From Phycisphaerales bacterium UBA1845 (lineage in GTDB: Bacteria; Planctomycetota; Phycisphaerae; UBA1845): a stretch of 64,000 nt of DNA. Position 1 is the first letter of the stretch. Each line of letters starts with the position of its first letter. The stretch covers positions 46,993 through 110,992 of the forward strand of contig DDIR01000069.1 of NCBI GenBank assembly GCA_002338715.1. Direction: 5' to 3'. Below are positions 28,877 through 38,075 of this stretch, one piece after another. Under the pieces are notes generated by a model, which did no database searches, was not told where the DNA came from, and was given only the letters and a program-made list of their open reading frames with translations. The position numbers were made by a program, and so were the translations under genes.

Positions 28877-30955
28877 CTAGGGACTTGGGCAACTGGTTTG
28901 GCCGCAATCCGTCCCGATTCCTTCAAACGTACCCGATGCCCCGTTGCAATTGGATTCACTCAGATCGAGGCAGAATCCATTCGGCAAACAGCACGCGCCT
29001 TCACATGCGTCCGCCGTACAGGTTGTTTCGTCGCCACGATAAACGCCAGCGTCAGCCGCACACAGGATCGGCGATTCTTCAACGCACGTCCCGTTCGGCA
29101 AACAACACGCACCGGTGATCGAGCCGGTAAAGAGCAATTGGAACTCAGCCGCATCCGCAAGATCGACGTCACCGTCTCCGTCAAGATCGACGCACTCGCA
29201 ACCGCCCGTCGCCGACAGGTCCGGCCCGGCGATGCAGGCGTTCACTTCGGCGTAGTCTTCCAGATCCACATCCGCGTCGCCATCACGATCAGCCGACGCA
29301 ACGACATTCACGTCGAACGTCTGCGTCCCATTGCCCATGGCGTTGGTCGCGCGAATCGTCACGGAGTAAGGACCGCCGATCTGTGGGTCATTCCAATGCA
29401 CCTGCCCGGTGTTGAAATCGATGGACATGCCGCCCGGTCCGAAGTCCAACGACCAGTTGATGATCGGGTCCATGCACGCCGGGTTGGAAATCGCCGGAAT
29501 CGGTCCGTCAAACGGCACGCCACAATGCGCCGTCTGCGTTGCAACCGAAAGGACATCCGGCTCGGCTGACGACACACCGAGAAACAGCGACTGCGTCGAT
29601 GAGCCAGCGCTGTTGGTCGCCCTCAGGAAAATGACGTAAGGAAACTCCGACCGAATCGGATCGGGCCATGACACCACGCCCGTCGACGGGTTAATGGTCA
29701 TGCCCGGCTGGGGATTGTCGATGCTCCAGGTTAGGGCGGCCATGTTGAGCGGGTGAGTTACTACGGGCGTCGGTCCGGTGTAAGGCGTACCGCACGCCGT
29801 CGATTCCTGCGGAATGTTGTTGATGACCGGAACGAGTTGATTGATGGTCAGCAGATCGCAATACGACAACGCATTGTTGTCTTCATAGACTTCTGCAATT
29901 TCATTCTGCCGGTCGAGAATCGTCCCGACGATGTAATCGCCAGCCGGCAGGTCTTCCGGCATGTCCACGTCAACATCGAACTCGAAGGCATCCTGGAAAG
30001 GAATATCCCAAAGCAGTTCGCCGAGGAACATGTCTGAGTCTTCAATCATCTGATCGTCCGACAGGTAGAAACCTTGCGCGACCATGAATTCATTCGTCGA
30101 GCCGAGGTTTTCGATCACGCTGCGAACGGTCAGGGTATCACCGGGATAGACGGCGGACGGCGTAAAGAACGAAGGGACCGCTTTTCCAAGCGTAGTGCTG
30201 CTCGTAAATGCAGCGGTCGCCAAGTCCACATGCGGCGGTTCGGACGGCCCCGCGTGCGGATAAAGGAATCGAAGTCCGCTTTGATCGTCGGCATGAAGTT
30301 CGACGATGTTCTCCTGTCCAGTTGCCCCACCACTGGGATAACGCGGGTTCATCGTGGCGATAAACCACGGTGTGCCGGGCGATTCATCACCGATGGGATC
30401 GTGTCCCAAACCGAGGGCGTGTCCCAATTCATGGACGGCCACCAACAGAAAAGAAAATCCGTTGATCGGAGTCGGCTGCGCCACCATGTCGCATGGCGGA
30501 TTGTCGATGAAGTACCAGCCGATTCCCTCAGGTACATCGCTGAACACCATGTCCATGTCGAACCAGACGCTGCCCTGATTGACGAGGAACGTCACGCCAA
30601 GCACGCCCGGATCAAGTTCGCTAGCCGACACTGCCGCCGTGTCGTTGAATCCATCGAAATTGTCGATCGGAAAATCCTGATCGGCATGAATGTACTGGTA
30701 TTCAAAGTCGGCGGCTGGCACAAGGTTCCACAATCCCATCGAAGCGAGATAGTGAATGTCAGGACCGGAATCGATCGGGAACGTGGAAGGCGAAAGATAG
30801 CGGACGCTCAATCCGCCCTGCCAGACGACGTTGATCCCGCCCACCTGGAAGTAGCTGAATCCGTCAGCGCGGTGCCCAGCCACGAAGCAGCATGCCATGG
30901 CCAACACCAGGGTTAATGATCGACAGGTGTATTTGAAAGAAGGGTCGCGTTTCAT
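28877..30955 (-). CDS. Secreted matrixin-like metalloprotease with CARDB, Ig-like, dockerin-like and Cys-rich repeats
   Basis: A 692-residue exported protease. After the signal peptide the catalytic domain holds the zinc motif HELGHALGLGHD at residues 175-186 with a downstream Met-containing turn (ATMNPRY), as in M10 matrixins. It is followed by a CARDB-like beta domain (about 240-375), two Ig-like Pro/Gly-rich domains with STGVVSWPD and NTGQVHWND (about 380-545), a dockerin-like pair of Asp motifs (DRDGDADVDLEDY, DLDGDGDVDLADA) and two CCLPNG...C repeats at the end. No propeptide switch is obvious. The gene directly follows its partner with an ATGA overlap. Confidence 0.9.
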   Translation of the reverse strand: MKRDPSFKYTCRSLTLVLAMACCFVAGHRADGFSYFQVGGINVVWQGGLSVRYLSPSTFPIDSGPDIHYLASMGLWNLVPAADFEYQYIHADQDFPIDNFDGFNDTAAVSASELDPGVLGVTFLVNQGSVWFDMDMVFSDVPEGIGWYFIDNPPCDMVAQPTPINGFSFLLVAVHELGHALGLGHDPIGDESPGTPWFIATMNPRYPSGGATGQENIVELHADDQSGLRFLYPHAGPSEPPHVDLATAAFTSSTTLGKAVPSFFTPSAVYPGDTLTVRSVIENLGSTNEFMVAQGFYLSDDQMIEDSDMFLGELLWDIPFQDAFEFDVDVDMPEDLPAGDYIVGTILDRQNEIAEVYEDNNALSYCDLLTINQLVPVINNIPQESTACGTPYTGPTPVVTHPLNMAALTWSIDNPQPGMTINPSTGVVSWPDPIRSEFPYVIFLRATNSAGSSTQSLFLGVSSAEPDVLSVATQTAHCGVPFDGPIPAISNPACMDPIINWSLDFGPGGMSIDFNTGQVHWNDPQIGGPYSVTIRATNAMGNGTQTFDVNVVASADRDGDADVDLEDYAEVNACIAGPDLSATGGCECVDLDGDGDVDLADAAEFQLLFTGSITGACCLPNGTCVEESPILCAADAGVYRGDETTCTADACEGACCLPNGFCLDLSESNCNGASGTFEGIGTDCGQTSCPSP

Positions 30956-31779
30956 CGTGACACCTCCTTCTTCGATTCGACTTTGCGCGGATCTGCACCA
31001 GCTTGTGCGGGTCTTGGCAACTCGCGGTGCGGCGAGTCGCCGCCATTGTCCGTGGATCGGGCCATTGGCGATTGCTTTAGAGTAACCGGACTCAAATCCG
31101 CCCGAACCGGCGTGCCCGCGGGACGATCCATCGAATGCTTGCGACTGGCTGCAAGGACCGGAGTCAACGTGTCGACGAATTCCGTCAATCGCATGGCTTT
31201 GATCGAGGAACTTTCGCGAGCGGCGACTGCTCTCACATGAGCACCGTTTTCAGCGACCAGATGCTCAGCGGCATGTCGCTGGGCTTTTCCGTCGAGCACA
31301 AAGTGTCCGGACTCATCGAAACCCGTAACCGATCGACCGGCAGCATTGTAAACCCGCTCAACCCCGTCGCCATCTTCAACGATACGCAGCGCCCCGCGAT
31401 AGATACCGACAACCGGATAGGTCTTGTAGGTCGGGAGCAACATCAGCACCCACTTGTCACCGACGGCAAATTCCGGCGCACAACAAACGCGCATCTGAAA
31501 TTCGCCAACGGATCCGCCGGGAACAGTCAGTGTGAACTTATTGTCTTGGAGTGTTCGGTCACCCTTAAGAAGCGATACGCCTTCAAAGGTCACCAGCGAT
31601 TCAATCCGCCGCGGATTCTCTCGCCATTGCGACGTCACGTTCGCAACCGTTCCGACAATCACTTCACCCGAATGGTCAGCGAGTTGCTCGATACTCATCG
31701 GTACAACCTGTGACGCGAACGCCCGCACCACCGTCACCGACAGCAAACCGACCACCAGTAATGTACGCATAGCACGCAT
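30952..31779 (-). CDS. Secreted protein paired with the matrixin protease
   Basis: Unnamed family. A signal peptide (MRAMRTLLVVGLLSVTVVRAFASQ) starts at ATG 31779; an ATG at 31800 is the alternative. The core about residues 28-150 is a beta-barrel-like domain: GEVIVGTVANVTSQWRE, LVTFEGVSLLKG, VPGGSVGEFQMRVCCAPEFAVGDKWVLML. Genes with this pattern often precede matrixin genes in several phyla (from memory). The C-terminal 100 residues are polar and Arg/Ala-rich. Its stop overlaps the protease start by four bases, so it is probably a partner, chaperone or inhibitor of the protease (inference). Confidence 0.7.
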   Translation of the reverse strand: MRAMRTLLVVGLLSVTVVRAFASQVVPMSIEQLADHSGEVIVGTVANVTSQWRENPRRIESLVTFEGVSLLKGDRTLQDNKFTLTVPGGSVGEFQMRVCCAPEFAVGDKWVLMLLPTYKTYPVVGIYRGALRIVEDGDGVERVYNAAGRSVTGFDESGHFVLDGKAQRHAAEHLVAENGAHVRAVAARESSSIKAMRLTEFVDTLTPVLAASRKHSMDRPAGTPVRADLSPVTLKQSPMARSTDNGGDSPHRELPRPAQAGADPRKVESKKEVSR

Positions 31780-31800
31780 AACGCAGATTCCAGTTGACAT

Positions 31801-32231
31801 CGCCCGATCTCATCATGATATCAGCCGCCTCCGCGCCAATCAAGGAATCGCGCTCGTTATCAGAACCCGGCAAGGCGCTTGAGCCGCCGCCCAACCACCA
31901 CATTTGCACGTATTGCAACTTCCCGCCTTGAAATCGGCGCAAGCTTCACCGTGCATCGGAAACAATCGCGCGCCGGCATGCGCTCGTTTTCGGACTCTGT
32001 TTCGAAAGGCGGATTCCCGAGATTGGTCGGGGATCTTGCTGCACGTGCGCGACAGCTGATCGCCCAGAAACACCGTTTTCAATTGCAGCAATGCGATTTG
32101 GAGCGTTCTGCACGAATCGCGTGGACGAATTGCCGATAATAAACGGAATCACCGTGCATCTGGCGCGGTTTCGTTTTTGACCAACACATCGCACCATTGA
32201 ACAGGCTGATCAGCCCTTGGGAATACAACCG
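31801..32231. other. Gap of about 430 bp before the sugar cluster
   Basis: Divergent region between the matrixin pair and the nonulosonate cluster. Short frames on both strands show no family features or ribosome sites, and I see no structured RNA. Promoters for both directions should lie here; none was strong enough to mark. Confidence 0.4.
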
Positions 32232-33197
32232 ATGCCAGCGACCCAGATTGAATCCAATCCATCGCAAGCCCAGTCGTCATCGCGCCTGCAGCGCTTTCTG
32301 AATTGCTATTGGCTGCGGCCGGAGAATGCCTTTTGGATGAGCCTGCGAAGTCAGGCGCTCGAATCGCATCCAATCAAGGGACCGAGCATCGACCTGAGTT
32401 GCGGAGACGGCGTGTTCAGTTTTCTTCACGCCGGTGGTGATTTCTCCAGCGAGTACGATGTCTTTATGGAGGTCGGGAATCTGGATGAAGTCCGCGATGC
32501 CTTTGCGGACATGTTCGATCACACCAACGTCGGTTACGAACCCATGGTCACGTTGCGCCCAGACCGAAAGTTTGAAGTCGGGACCGATCTTAAACCCAAC
32601 ATGTTGCTGAAAGCGTGCCGGCTTGATTTTTACGAATGCCTCGTCGAGCACGATCACAACCACGTGATGCCTTTTGAAAACGGAGCATTCCAGACCGTTC
32701 ACTGCAACTCCGCCTACTGGGTCCAGAATATCGACCAGTTCATGAGCGAACTGCGTCGCATCACGCGAAAAGATGGACGGATCCTGCTCTCCGTCAAGCT
32801 CGATTCAATGCGTGACTACACCCTCAATGCCCATCGCGACAAGTTCGGTCAGCGCTGGCTTGACATCATTGGCCGTGGCCGGATCGAATCATGGCCAAGC
32901 CTGACCAACGATGAAACTTGGAAGCAGCGGTTTAAGGCAGCAAACCTGGACATCGTCTCGCGCACCCCGTTCATTACCGCCACCCATGCGCACATCTGGG
33001 ATGTCGGTCTGCGTCCCATCGCCCCGCTGCTCGTGAGGATGGCCAACGCCCTGGACGAACACACCCGGCAGGAAATAAAGTCAGATTGGATCGATTTGCT
33101 CTCCGAGCTGCTCCAGCCCATCCACAATGCGAACTTCAATATCGCACCGCATAAGCAGGAACCGGCGGAAATTCTCTACGAATTGACGCCGGCATAG
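32232..33197 (+). CDS. SAM-dependent methyltransferase of the sugar cluster
   Basis: A 321-residue cytoplasmic class I methyltransferase, starting at ATG 32232 behind GGGA. The SAM-binding region is IDLSCGDGVFSFLH, followed by a strand with EVGTDLKPNMLLKA (acidic residue for the ribose) and VMPFENGAFQTVHCNSAYWVQNIDQFMSELRRITRKDGRILLSV, the motif-IV block of methyltransferase-11-type enzymes. The C-terminus has a helical tail. It is on the same strand and 144 bases before the deacetylase gene, so it likely modifies the glycan or its precursor, for example O-methylation; the acceptor is unknown. Confidence 0.8.
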   Translation: MPATQIESNPSQAQSSSRLQRFLNCYWLRPENAFWMSLRSQALESHPIKGPSIDLSCGDGVFSFLHAGGDFSSEYDVFMEVGNLDEVRDAFADMFDHTNVGYEPMVTLRPDRKFEVGTDLKPNMLLKACRLDFYECLVEHDHNHVMPFENGAFQTVHCNSAYWVQNIDQFMSELRRITRKDGRILLSVKLDSMRDYTLNAHRDKFGQRWLDIIGRGRIESWPSLTNDETWKQRFKAANLDIVSRTPFITATHAHIWDVGLRPIAPLLVRMANALDEHTRQEIKSDWIDLLSELLQPIHNANFNIAPHKQEPAEILYELTPA

Positions 33198-33341
33198 AGC
33201 TTTCAGCCGACTGATGGGCGATATGCGCCTGCACTGCAACGCGGCAGGTGGCCGATATCCTGACCGGTGGCGGTGCGCACGCACGGTGCATGTGCAAGAC
33301 CCCATCGAACGATCAAGAACTCGGTACAGTCGGAACCTCCA

Positions 33342-34313
33342 ATGATGCACCCGCACGGAATCATGTTTCATCATTTTCACGGCGGCGATCATGCGCCCAG
33401 CCAGGGATCGATCGACGCGCACGCCCTCCGGAACTTGATCCGGCATGTCGGTGTCGAACGAATCGTCCGTGCCGACGAGTGGCTCCAACGCGCCGAAAGC
33501 GACAGCCTCGAACCGCAGGACATTTGCCTGACTTTCGACGACGCCCTGCGTTGCCAACTCGATGTCGCCCGCCCGGTCCTGGAAGAATTCAACTTGACGG
33601 GTTTCTGGTTTGTTCATACGTCGATGCTCGAAGGCGAATTCTCTCGGCTGGAAGTCTACCGACAGTTTCGCGAGACGTGCTTCGACTCGTTGATCCAGTT
33701 CTACAGCGCATTTGAAGAACAAGCCCGCAACACCGTTGGGTGCCAGACCGTTTCCAACGCTCTCGATCGACTCGACATCGGAACGTACCTGGCTGAGTAC
33801 CCGTTCTACACGCCAGCCGACCGGCGCTTCCGCTTCATTCGCAACCAGATACTCGGCGAAGATCGTTACACAAAAATCATGGATGAGATGATCGTGCTGT
33901 TTGGACAGTCGATCGAAACACTGGCGAAGAATCTGTGGATCGATGCGACGGACATCTGCAATCTGTCTGAAACCGGGCATGTCATCGGTCTGCATTCGCA
34001 CACGCATCCGGTGGCGATCGGTGAACTTCCGCCCGATCGTCAAAAGTGGGAATACAAAACCAACGCGCAGAAGCTTGAAAAAATACTTGGCGAAATGCCA
34101 AGGATCATGGCCCACCCGTGCAATTCGTATACTGCCAAGACGCTGGAGGTGTTGCGCGAGTTGGGAATTCAATTCGGATTTCGCGCCAACATGGTCGAGG
34201 GCCACTGGTCGAAGCTGGAGTGTCCGCGGGAAGATCACAGTAACATCATCAGGGAAATGAACGCATGCGAATCACCGTCTTCACCGGCAACCAGCCTCGT
34301 CACGTCGCGTTGA
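33342..34313 (+). CDS. NodB-like polysaccharide deacetylase (CE4-type)
   Basis: About 323 residues from the ATG at 33342; the frame runs further upstream without a ribosome site. Two CE4 hallmarks are visible: the metal/catalytic pair LTFDDALRCQ and the His motif HSHTHPVAIG. A later MAHPCNSYTAKTLEVLRELG is like the family's motif 3/4 region. CE4 enzymes remove N- or O-acetyl groups from amino sugars. There is no signal peptide, so it probably acts on a cytoplasmic precursor. Its last 16 codons overlap the start of the formyltransferase gene, implying tight coupling of the two activities. Confidence 0.83.
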   Translation: MMHPHGIMFHHFHGGDHAPSQGSIDAHALRNLIRHVGVERIVRADEWLQRAESDSLEPQDICLTFDDALRCQLDVARPVLEEFNLTGFWFVHTSMLEGEFSRLEVYRQFRETCFDSLIQFYSAFEEQARNTVGCQTVSNALDRLDIGTYLAEYPFYTPADRRFRFIRNQILGEDRYTKIMDEMIVLFGQSIETLAKNLWIDATDICNLSETGHVIGLHSHTHPVAIGELPPDRQKWEYKTNAQKLEKILGEMPRIMAHPCNSYTAKTLEVLRELGIQFGFRANMVEGHWSKLECPREDHSNIIREMNACESPSSPATSLVTSR

Positions 34314-35059
34314 TCGAAGCGCTGGCCGGCGTTGCCGACGAGGTCTATGCGATTCAGGAATGCACGACGATCTTCCCCGGCCAAGTGGACGATTTCTTCC
34401 GCAAGTCGGACACGATGCAGACTTATTTTCGCCGTGTGCAGTCGGCGGAGCAGTTGGTTTTCGGTCAACCGAGATTTATGCCCGCCCACGCGAGGCAGTT
34501 GGCGCTTCGAATGGGCGACTTGTCACAGACATCGCCAAGCGTGTTGGCCCCGGCGCTTCGGTCGGATGTTTATGTGGTGTTCGGGGCGAGTTACATCAAA
34601 GGCCCGTTGTGCGATCACCTGTTGGCCCATCATGCTGTGAACATCCACATGGGTGTTTCACCCTACTATCGAGGCAGTTCGACGAATTTCTGGGCGATGT
34701 ACGACAACGCGCCGCAATACGTTGGCGCGACGATTCATCGGTTGACGGCGGGCTTGGATTCCGGACCGATCATCTGCCATTCGTTTCCTCGTGCGGAGTC
34801 GGCTGACCCGTTTGTCGTCGGCATGCGAGCCGTGCAGTCGGCCCATCGAGCGGTGGTTGGCATGTTGCAGTCGGGCGAGTTGCTCCGTGTTGAACCGGTT
34901 GCGCAGGACCGTTCCCTCGAACGCCGCTATTCTCGCAACGCGGACTTTACGGATGAGGTGGCGGCAGAGTATCTCGCCCGAACGCCGACGGCGGCTGACA
35001 TGGAAAAGATGCTAAATGAGCGAACGTTCGACGACATGGTTCGTCCGTTCGTGGCGTAG
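34265..35059 (+). CDS. Formyltransferase of the Fmt/GART family
   Basis: A 264-residue sugar or amine formyltransferase. The folate-enzyme core contains AVNIHMGVSPYYRGSSTNFWAMY with the catalytic Asn-His pair (N-I-H), then GATIHRLTAGLDSGPII with the catalytic Asp, matching the N-H-D triad of 10-formyl-THF enzymes. It lacks the tRNA-binding C-terminal part of Fmt, so a sugar N-formyltransferase is more likely. The start ATG lies inside the preceding deacetylase gene (49-base overlap), and the stop overlaps the next start by one base (TAGTG). Substrate is inferred, not known. Confidence 0.83.
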   Translation: MRITVFTGNQPRHVALIEALAGVADEVYAIQECTTIFPGQVDDFFRKSDTMQTYFRRVQSAEQLVFGQPRFMPAHARQLALRMGDLSQTSPSVLAPALRSDVYVVFGASYIKGPLCDHLLAHHAVNIHMGVSPYYRGSSTNFWAMYDNAPQYVGATIHRLTAGLDSGPIICHSFPRAESADPFVVGMRAVQSAHRAVVGMLQSGELLRVEPVAQDRSLERRYSRNADFTDEVAAEYLARTPTAADMEKMLNERTFDDMVRPFVA

Positions 35060-36822
35060 TGATTCAAGAAAGTGCGGATGTGAAAGTAGAATCGCATCGA
35101 ACATTGTTCGCGATACTCGCCCGCGGCGGAAGCAAACGCCTGCCGGGTAAAAATCTGCTCGAAGTCGGCGGCGTTTCGCTGTTGGGTCGAGCGATTCAGT
35201 GCGCCCGCGCATGTGCCAGTCGATTGACAAACGATTGCACCATTGTCGTCAGCACGGACGACGACATGATCGCCACCGAAGCCCGACGATGGGGAGCCGA
35301 GGTGCCATTTACGCGTTCGGCTGAACTCGCCAGCGATGCAGCCACCTCCGTGGAAACGCTCCGTCACATGATCGATTGGTACGCAGATCACGGTGACTCG
35401 TTTTCCGAAGTCGTCTTGCTTCAACCGACATCGCCATTTCGTCTGACGGGCGATGTATTGCGTTGTATTCATCAATTCCGCAAGAACCCAAATGCCACGT
35501 GCGTCACGGTCGCATACAATCCCAATGCAGAAAAGGCATGGCAATTTGAACTGCGCGACGGAATGCTATTCACGCCAGTCGCCGCAACCGTCCAGTCGAA
35601 CGAAGATTCAACCGTTGCATTAAACGGTGCGGTGTATGTCAGTTCGCCGCGATGGATTCAAGAAAACGAAAGCCTGTGCCAATCCAGTCGCTCAGTGGGC
35701 ATCGTTATGCCCGCTCGGCGGTCCATCGACATCGACGTTGCAGAAGACCTCGACCGCGCCAACCAACACCATGCAAATTCCATCCCATGGTCAGGTGATC
35801 GCTGCTTCGTGATCGCAGAAGCCGGCGTCAATCACAACGGCTGCATCGAAACCGCGCGAAAACTCGTCGAAGAAGCCGCCCGTTGCGGTGCGGACGCCAT
35901 CAAATTCCAGACATTTTCAGCCGAGCGGTTGGCCACCCGCGACGCACCCAAAGCCGAATACCAGAAACGCAACGCCCAGCCGGACGAAACGCAGTTCGAT
36001 ATGCTCAAGCGTTTGGAGCTTTCACCCGACGATCACCGCGCGTTGATCGAGCATTGCCAGGCGAACCACATCCGCTTTTTGTCGTCGGCGTTTTCCAACG
36101 AAGACATCGACTTGCTTGACGCACTGGACGTCTCCGCGATCAAACTTGGAAGCGCCGAGATCACCAACCACCCGATGTTGGCCCATGCAGCCGGTACGCT
36201 TCGCCCGATCATCCTTTCGACCGGATGCAGTTGGTTGGAAGAAGTCGAAGACGCTGTTCGCGTCCTGCGTGAAAACGGAAGCAGCGATCTTGCTTTGCTT
36301 CATTGCGTCAGTGCATACCCTGCCGCCTGCAAAGACGCCAACCTGCGTGCGATGACGACTTTGGCGAAAGCGACAAATCTGCCGATCGGATTCAGCGACC
36401 ACACAGAAGGAATCGCGCTCGCAGGGGCGGCTGTCGCGATGGGAGCGCGAATCATCGAAAAGCATTTCACGCTCGACAGGAACGCCGAAGGACCAGACCA
36501 CCGCGCATCACTGGAACCGTTAGAACTGAAAGCCATGATTGAATCGATCCGTGTTATTGAATCGGCGATGGGTGACGGCACCAAGCGTCCCGTCCATTCG
36601 GAGTTGAACACGCGGCAAGTCGCCCGCCGAAGCCTGGTGGCTGCTCAGGATCTCGCGGTCGGCACAGTTTTGGAATCAAAGCACCTCACCGCTAGGCGGC
36701 CCGGGACAGCAATTCCGCCCTCCGAGCTAAAGCGGATACTGGGACAGATTATCGTAAAGAATGTTCGGTCGGACGAACTTCTGACCTGGAATCATGTAGC
36801 CCCGGCGGAGATACCGCGGTGA
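35059..36822 (+). CDS. Bifunctional CMP-nonulosonate cytidylyltransferase / nonulosonic acid synthase (NeuA-NeuB fusion)
   Basis: Two normally separate enzymes in one 587-residue chain. Residues about 15-235 are a NeuA-type cytidylyltransferase with ILARGGSKRLPGKNLLEVGG at 19-38 and VVLLQPTSPFR near 118-128. Residues about 247-510 are NeuB with VIAEAGVNHNG, FLSSAFSNEDIDLL, KLGSAEITNHPML, GFSDHTEGI and KHFTLDRNAEGPDH. The C-terminal SAF (antifreeze-like) domain is about 525-585. NeuB condenses PEP with a hexosamine derivative to a nine-carbon acid, and NeuA activates it as CMP-sugar. Starts at GTG overlapping the previous stop; its own stop overlaps neuC (GTGA). The domain order is the reverse of pathway order. 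Confidence 0.93.
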   Translation: MIQESADVKVESHRTLFAILARGGSKRLPGKNLLEVGGVSLLGRAIQCARACASRLTNDCTIVVSTDDDMIATEARRWGAEVPFTRSAELASDAATSVETLRHMIDWYADHGDSFSEVVLLQPTSPFRLTGDVLRCIHQFRKNPNATCVTVAYNPNAEKAWQFELRDGMLFTPVAATVQSNEDSTVALNGAVYVSSPRWIQENESLCQSSRSVGIVMPARRSIDIDVAEDLDRANQHHANSIPWSGDRCFVIAEAGVNHNGCIETARKLVEEAARCGADAIKFQTFSAERLATRDAPKAEYQKRNAQPDETQFDMLKRLELSPDDHRALIEHCQANHIRFLSSAFSNEDIDLLDALDVSAIKLGSAEITNHPMLAHAAGTLRPIILSTGCSWLEEVEDAVRVLRENGSSDLALLHCVSAYPAACKDANLRAMTTLAKATNLPIGFSDHTEGIALAGAAVAMGARIIEKHFTLDRNAEGPDHRASLEPLELKAMIESIRVIESAMGDGTKRPVHSELNTRQVARRSLVAAQDLAVGTVLESKHLTARRPGTAIPPSELKRILGQIIVKNVRSDELLTWNHVAPAEIPR

Positions 36823-38075
36823 GACGCATAGCATTGGTAACGACATCACGCAGTGAATGGGGCATCCAGCGACCGATTGTGGCGGCATTGCAAGACCGCG
36901 ATGACGTTGAATTGAGCATCGTCGCGGGCGGCATGCATTTGTCCACTGCATTCGGACTCACTGTCGCAGACATTCAAGCCGACGGATTTGGCGTGGCGGC
37001 CGGTCTGTCGTACCTCGCGCCAGGTGATACTCCGTTTGATATCGCACAGTCGATAAGCCAAGGCGTGACTGCATTCGCACGGTGTTTTGCGGGTGCACGC
37101 CCTGATATTGTTACCGTGCTGGGTGATCGTTTCGATATGTTTCCCGCGGTCATTGCGGCCCTTCCACTGTCCATCCCGGTCGCGCACATTCATGGTGGCG
37201 AGCGAACCGAAGGATCGATTGATGAAAGCATTCGCCACGCCATCACCAAACTGAGCCACATTCATTTCACGTCGACGTGCGAGTATGCAAACCGCGTCAT
37301 CCAGATGGGCGAGCTGCCCGAGAACGTTCATTGTGTCGGCGCACCCGGGCTGGACGACATTGCTTCGCATACGCCCATCGACACCGAGACGCTTCGCGAA
37401 ACATACGGCTTTCAACTGGGGCACACCAACGTGCTTGTCGTCTACCATCCCGAGACGCGAACAACTGCCGATCAGACGCCAGCCGAGTCGATGGCGACAC
37501 TCCTCGATGCCGTCAAATGTTCCATGGACAACAATGCTAATTTCGTCATCGTCTCGCCCAATGCCGACTCCGGGCACATCGGCATCGACCAGACAATTCA
37601 ATCATTCTGCGAACATCACCCTCGGGCCCGGCAGTTTCAGTCCATTCCAAGGCAAGCATTTTTGACGTTGATGGATACCGCGACGCTAATGATCGGCAAC
37701 AGTTCTGCCGGCATTATTGAAGCGCCGAGTTTTAAGACACCGGCTGTGAATGTGGGAACGCGGCAGGACGGACGCGTCAGGGCGGCCAACGTGATCGACA
37801 CCGAGCCGGAATACGCCGCGATCTGCGACGCCATCCAACACGCTCAATCCGCCAAGTTTGCCGCGACGCTAAATGACCTTGTAAACCCATACGGCGACGG
37901 GCAGAGCGCCAAACGTATCGCAGAAATCCTCGCAACAACGCCGATCACGCCGCAACTGCTGGCCAAGCGATTTTACGATCAGCCGGACTGCTCACCCCAA
38001 AGTTTAGCTAATTCAACCAGTACGCGAACTGCCGATTCCATCTCTTCAAGACACGCCCATTCTTTCGGCGAATGA
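36819..38075 (+). CDS. neuC: UDP-N-acetylglucosamine 2-epimerase, hydrolysing (NeuC-type)
   Basis: Forms ManNAc-type hexosamine for nonulosonate synthesis. The 418-residue protein has VTTSRSEWGIQRPIV, HLSTAFG, VTVLGDRFDMFPAVIAA, VAHIHGGERTEGSIDESIRHAITKLSHIHFTS, the phosphate/UDP region GNSSAGIIEAPSFKTPAVNVGTRQDGRVRAANVID and NPYGDGQSAKRI, all typical of this family. The start is GTG 36819, overlapping the stop of the preceding fusion. The conserved part ends around residue 385; the last 30 residues (DCSPQSLANSTSTRTADSIS...) lie opposite the end of pepT and look like an unselected run-on tail. The substrate could also be a 6-deoxy diamino sugar. Confidence 0.9.
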   Translation: MRRIALVTTSRSEWGIQRPIVAALQDRDDVELSIVAGGMHLSTAFGLTVADIQADGFGVAAGLSYLAPGDTPFDIAQSISQGVTAFARCFAGARPDIVTVLGDRFDMFPAVIAALPLSIPVAHIHGGERTEGSIDESIRHAITKLSHIHFTSTCEYANRVIQMGELPENVHCVGAPGLDDIASHTPIDTETLRETYGFQLGHTNVLVVYHPETRTTADQTPAESMATLLDAVKCSMDNNANFVIVSPNADSGHIGIDQTIQSFCEHHPRARQFQSIPRQAFLTLMDTATLMIGNSSAGIIEAPSFKTPAVNVGTRQDGRVRAANVIDTEPEYAAICDAIQHAQSAKFAATLNDLVNPYGDGQSAKRIAEILATTPITPQLLAKRFYDQPDCSPQSLANSTSTRTADSISSRHAHSFGE

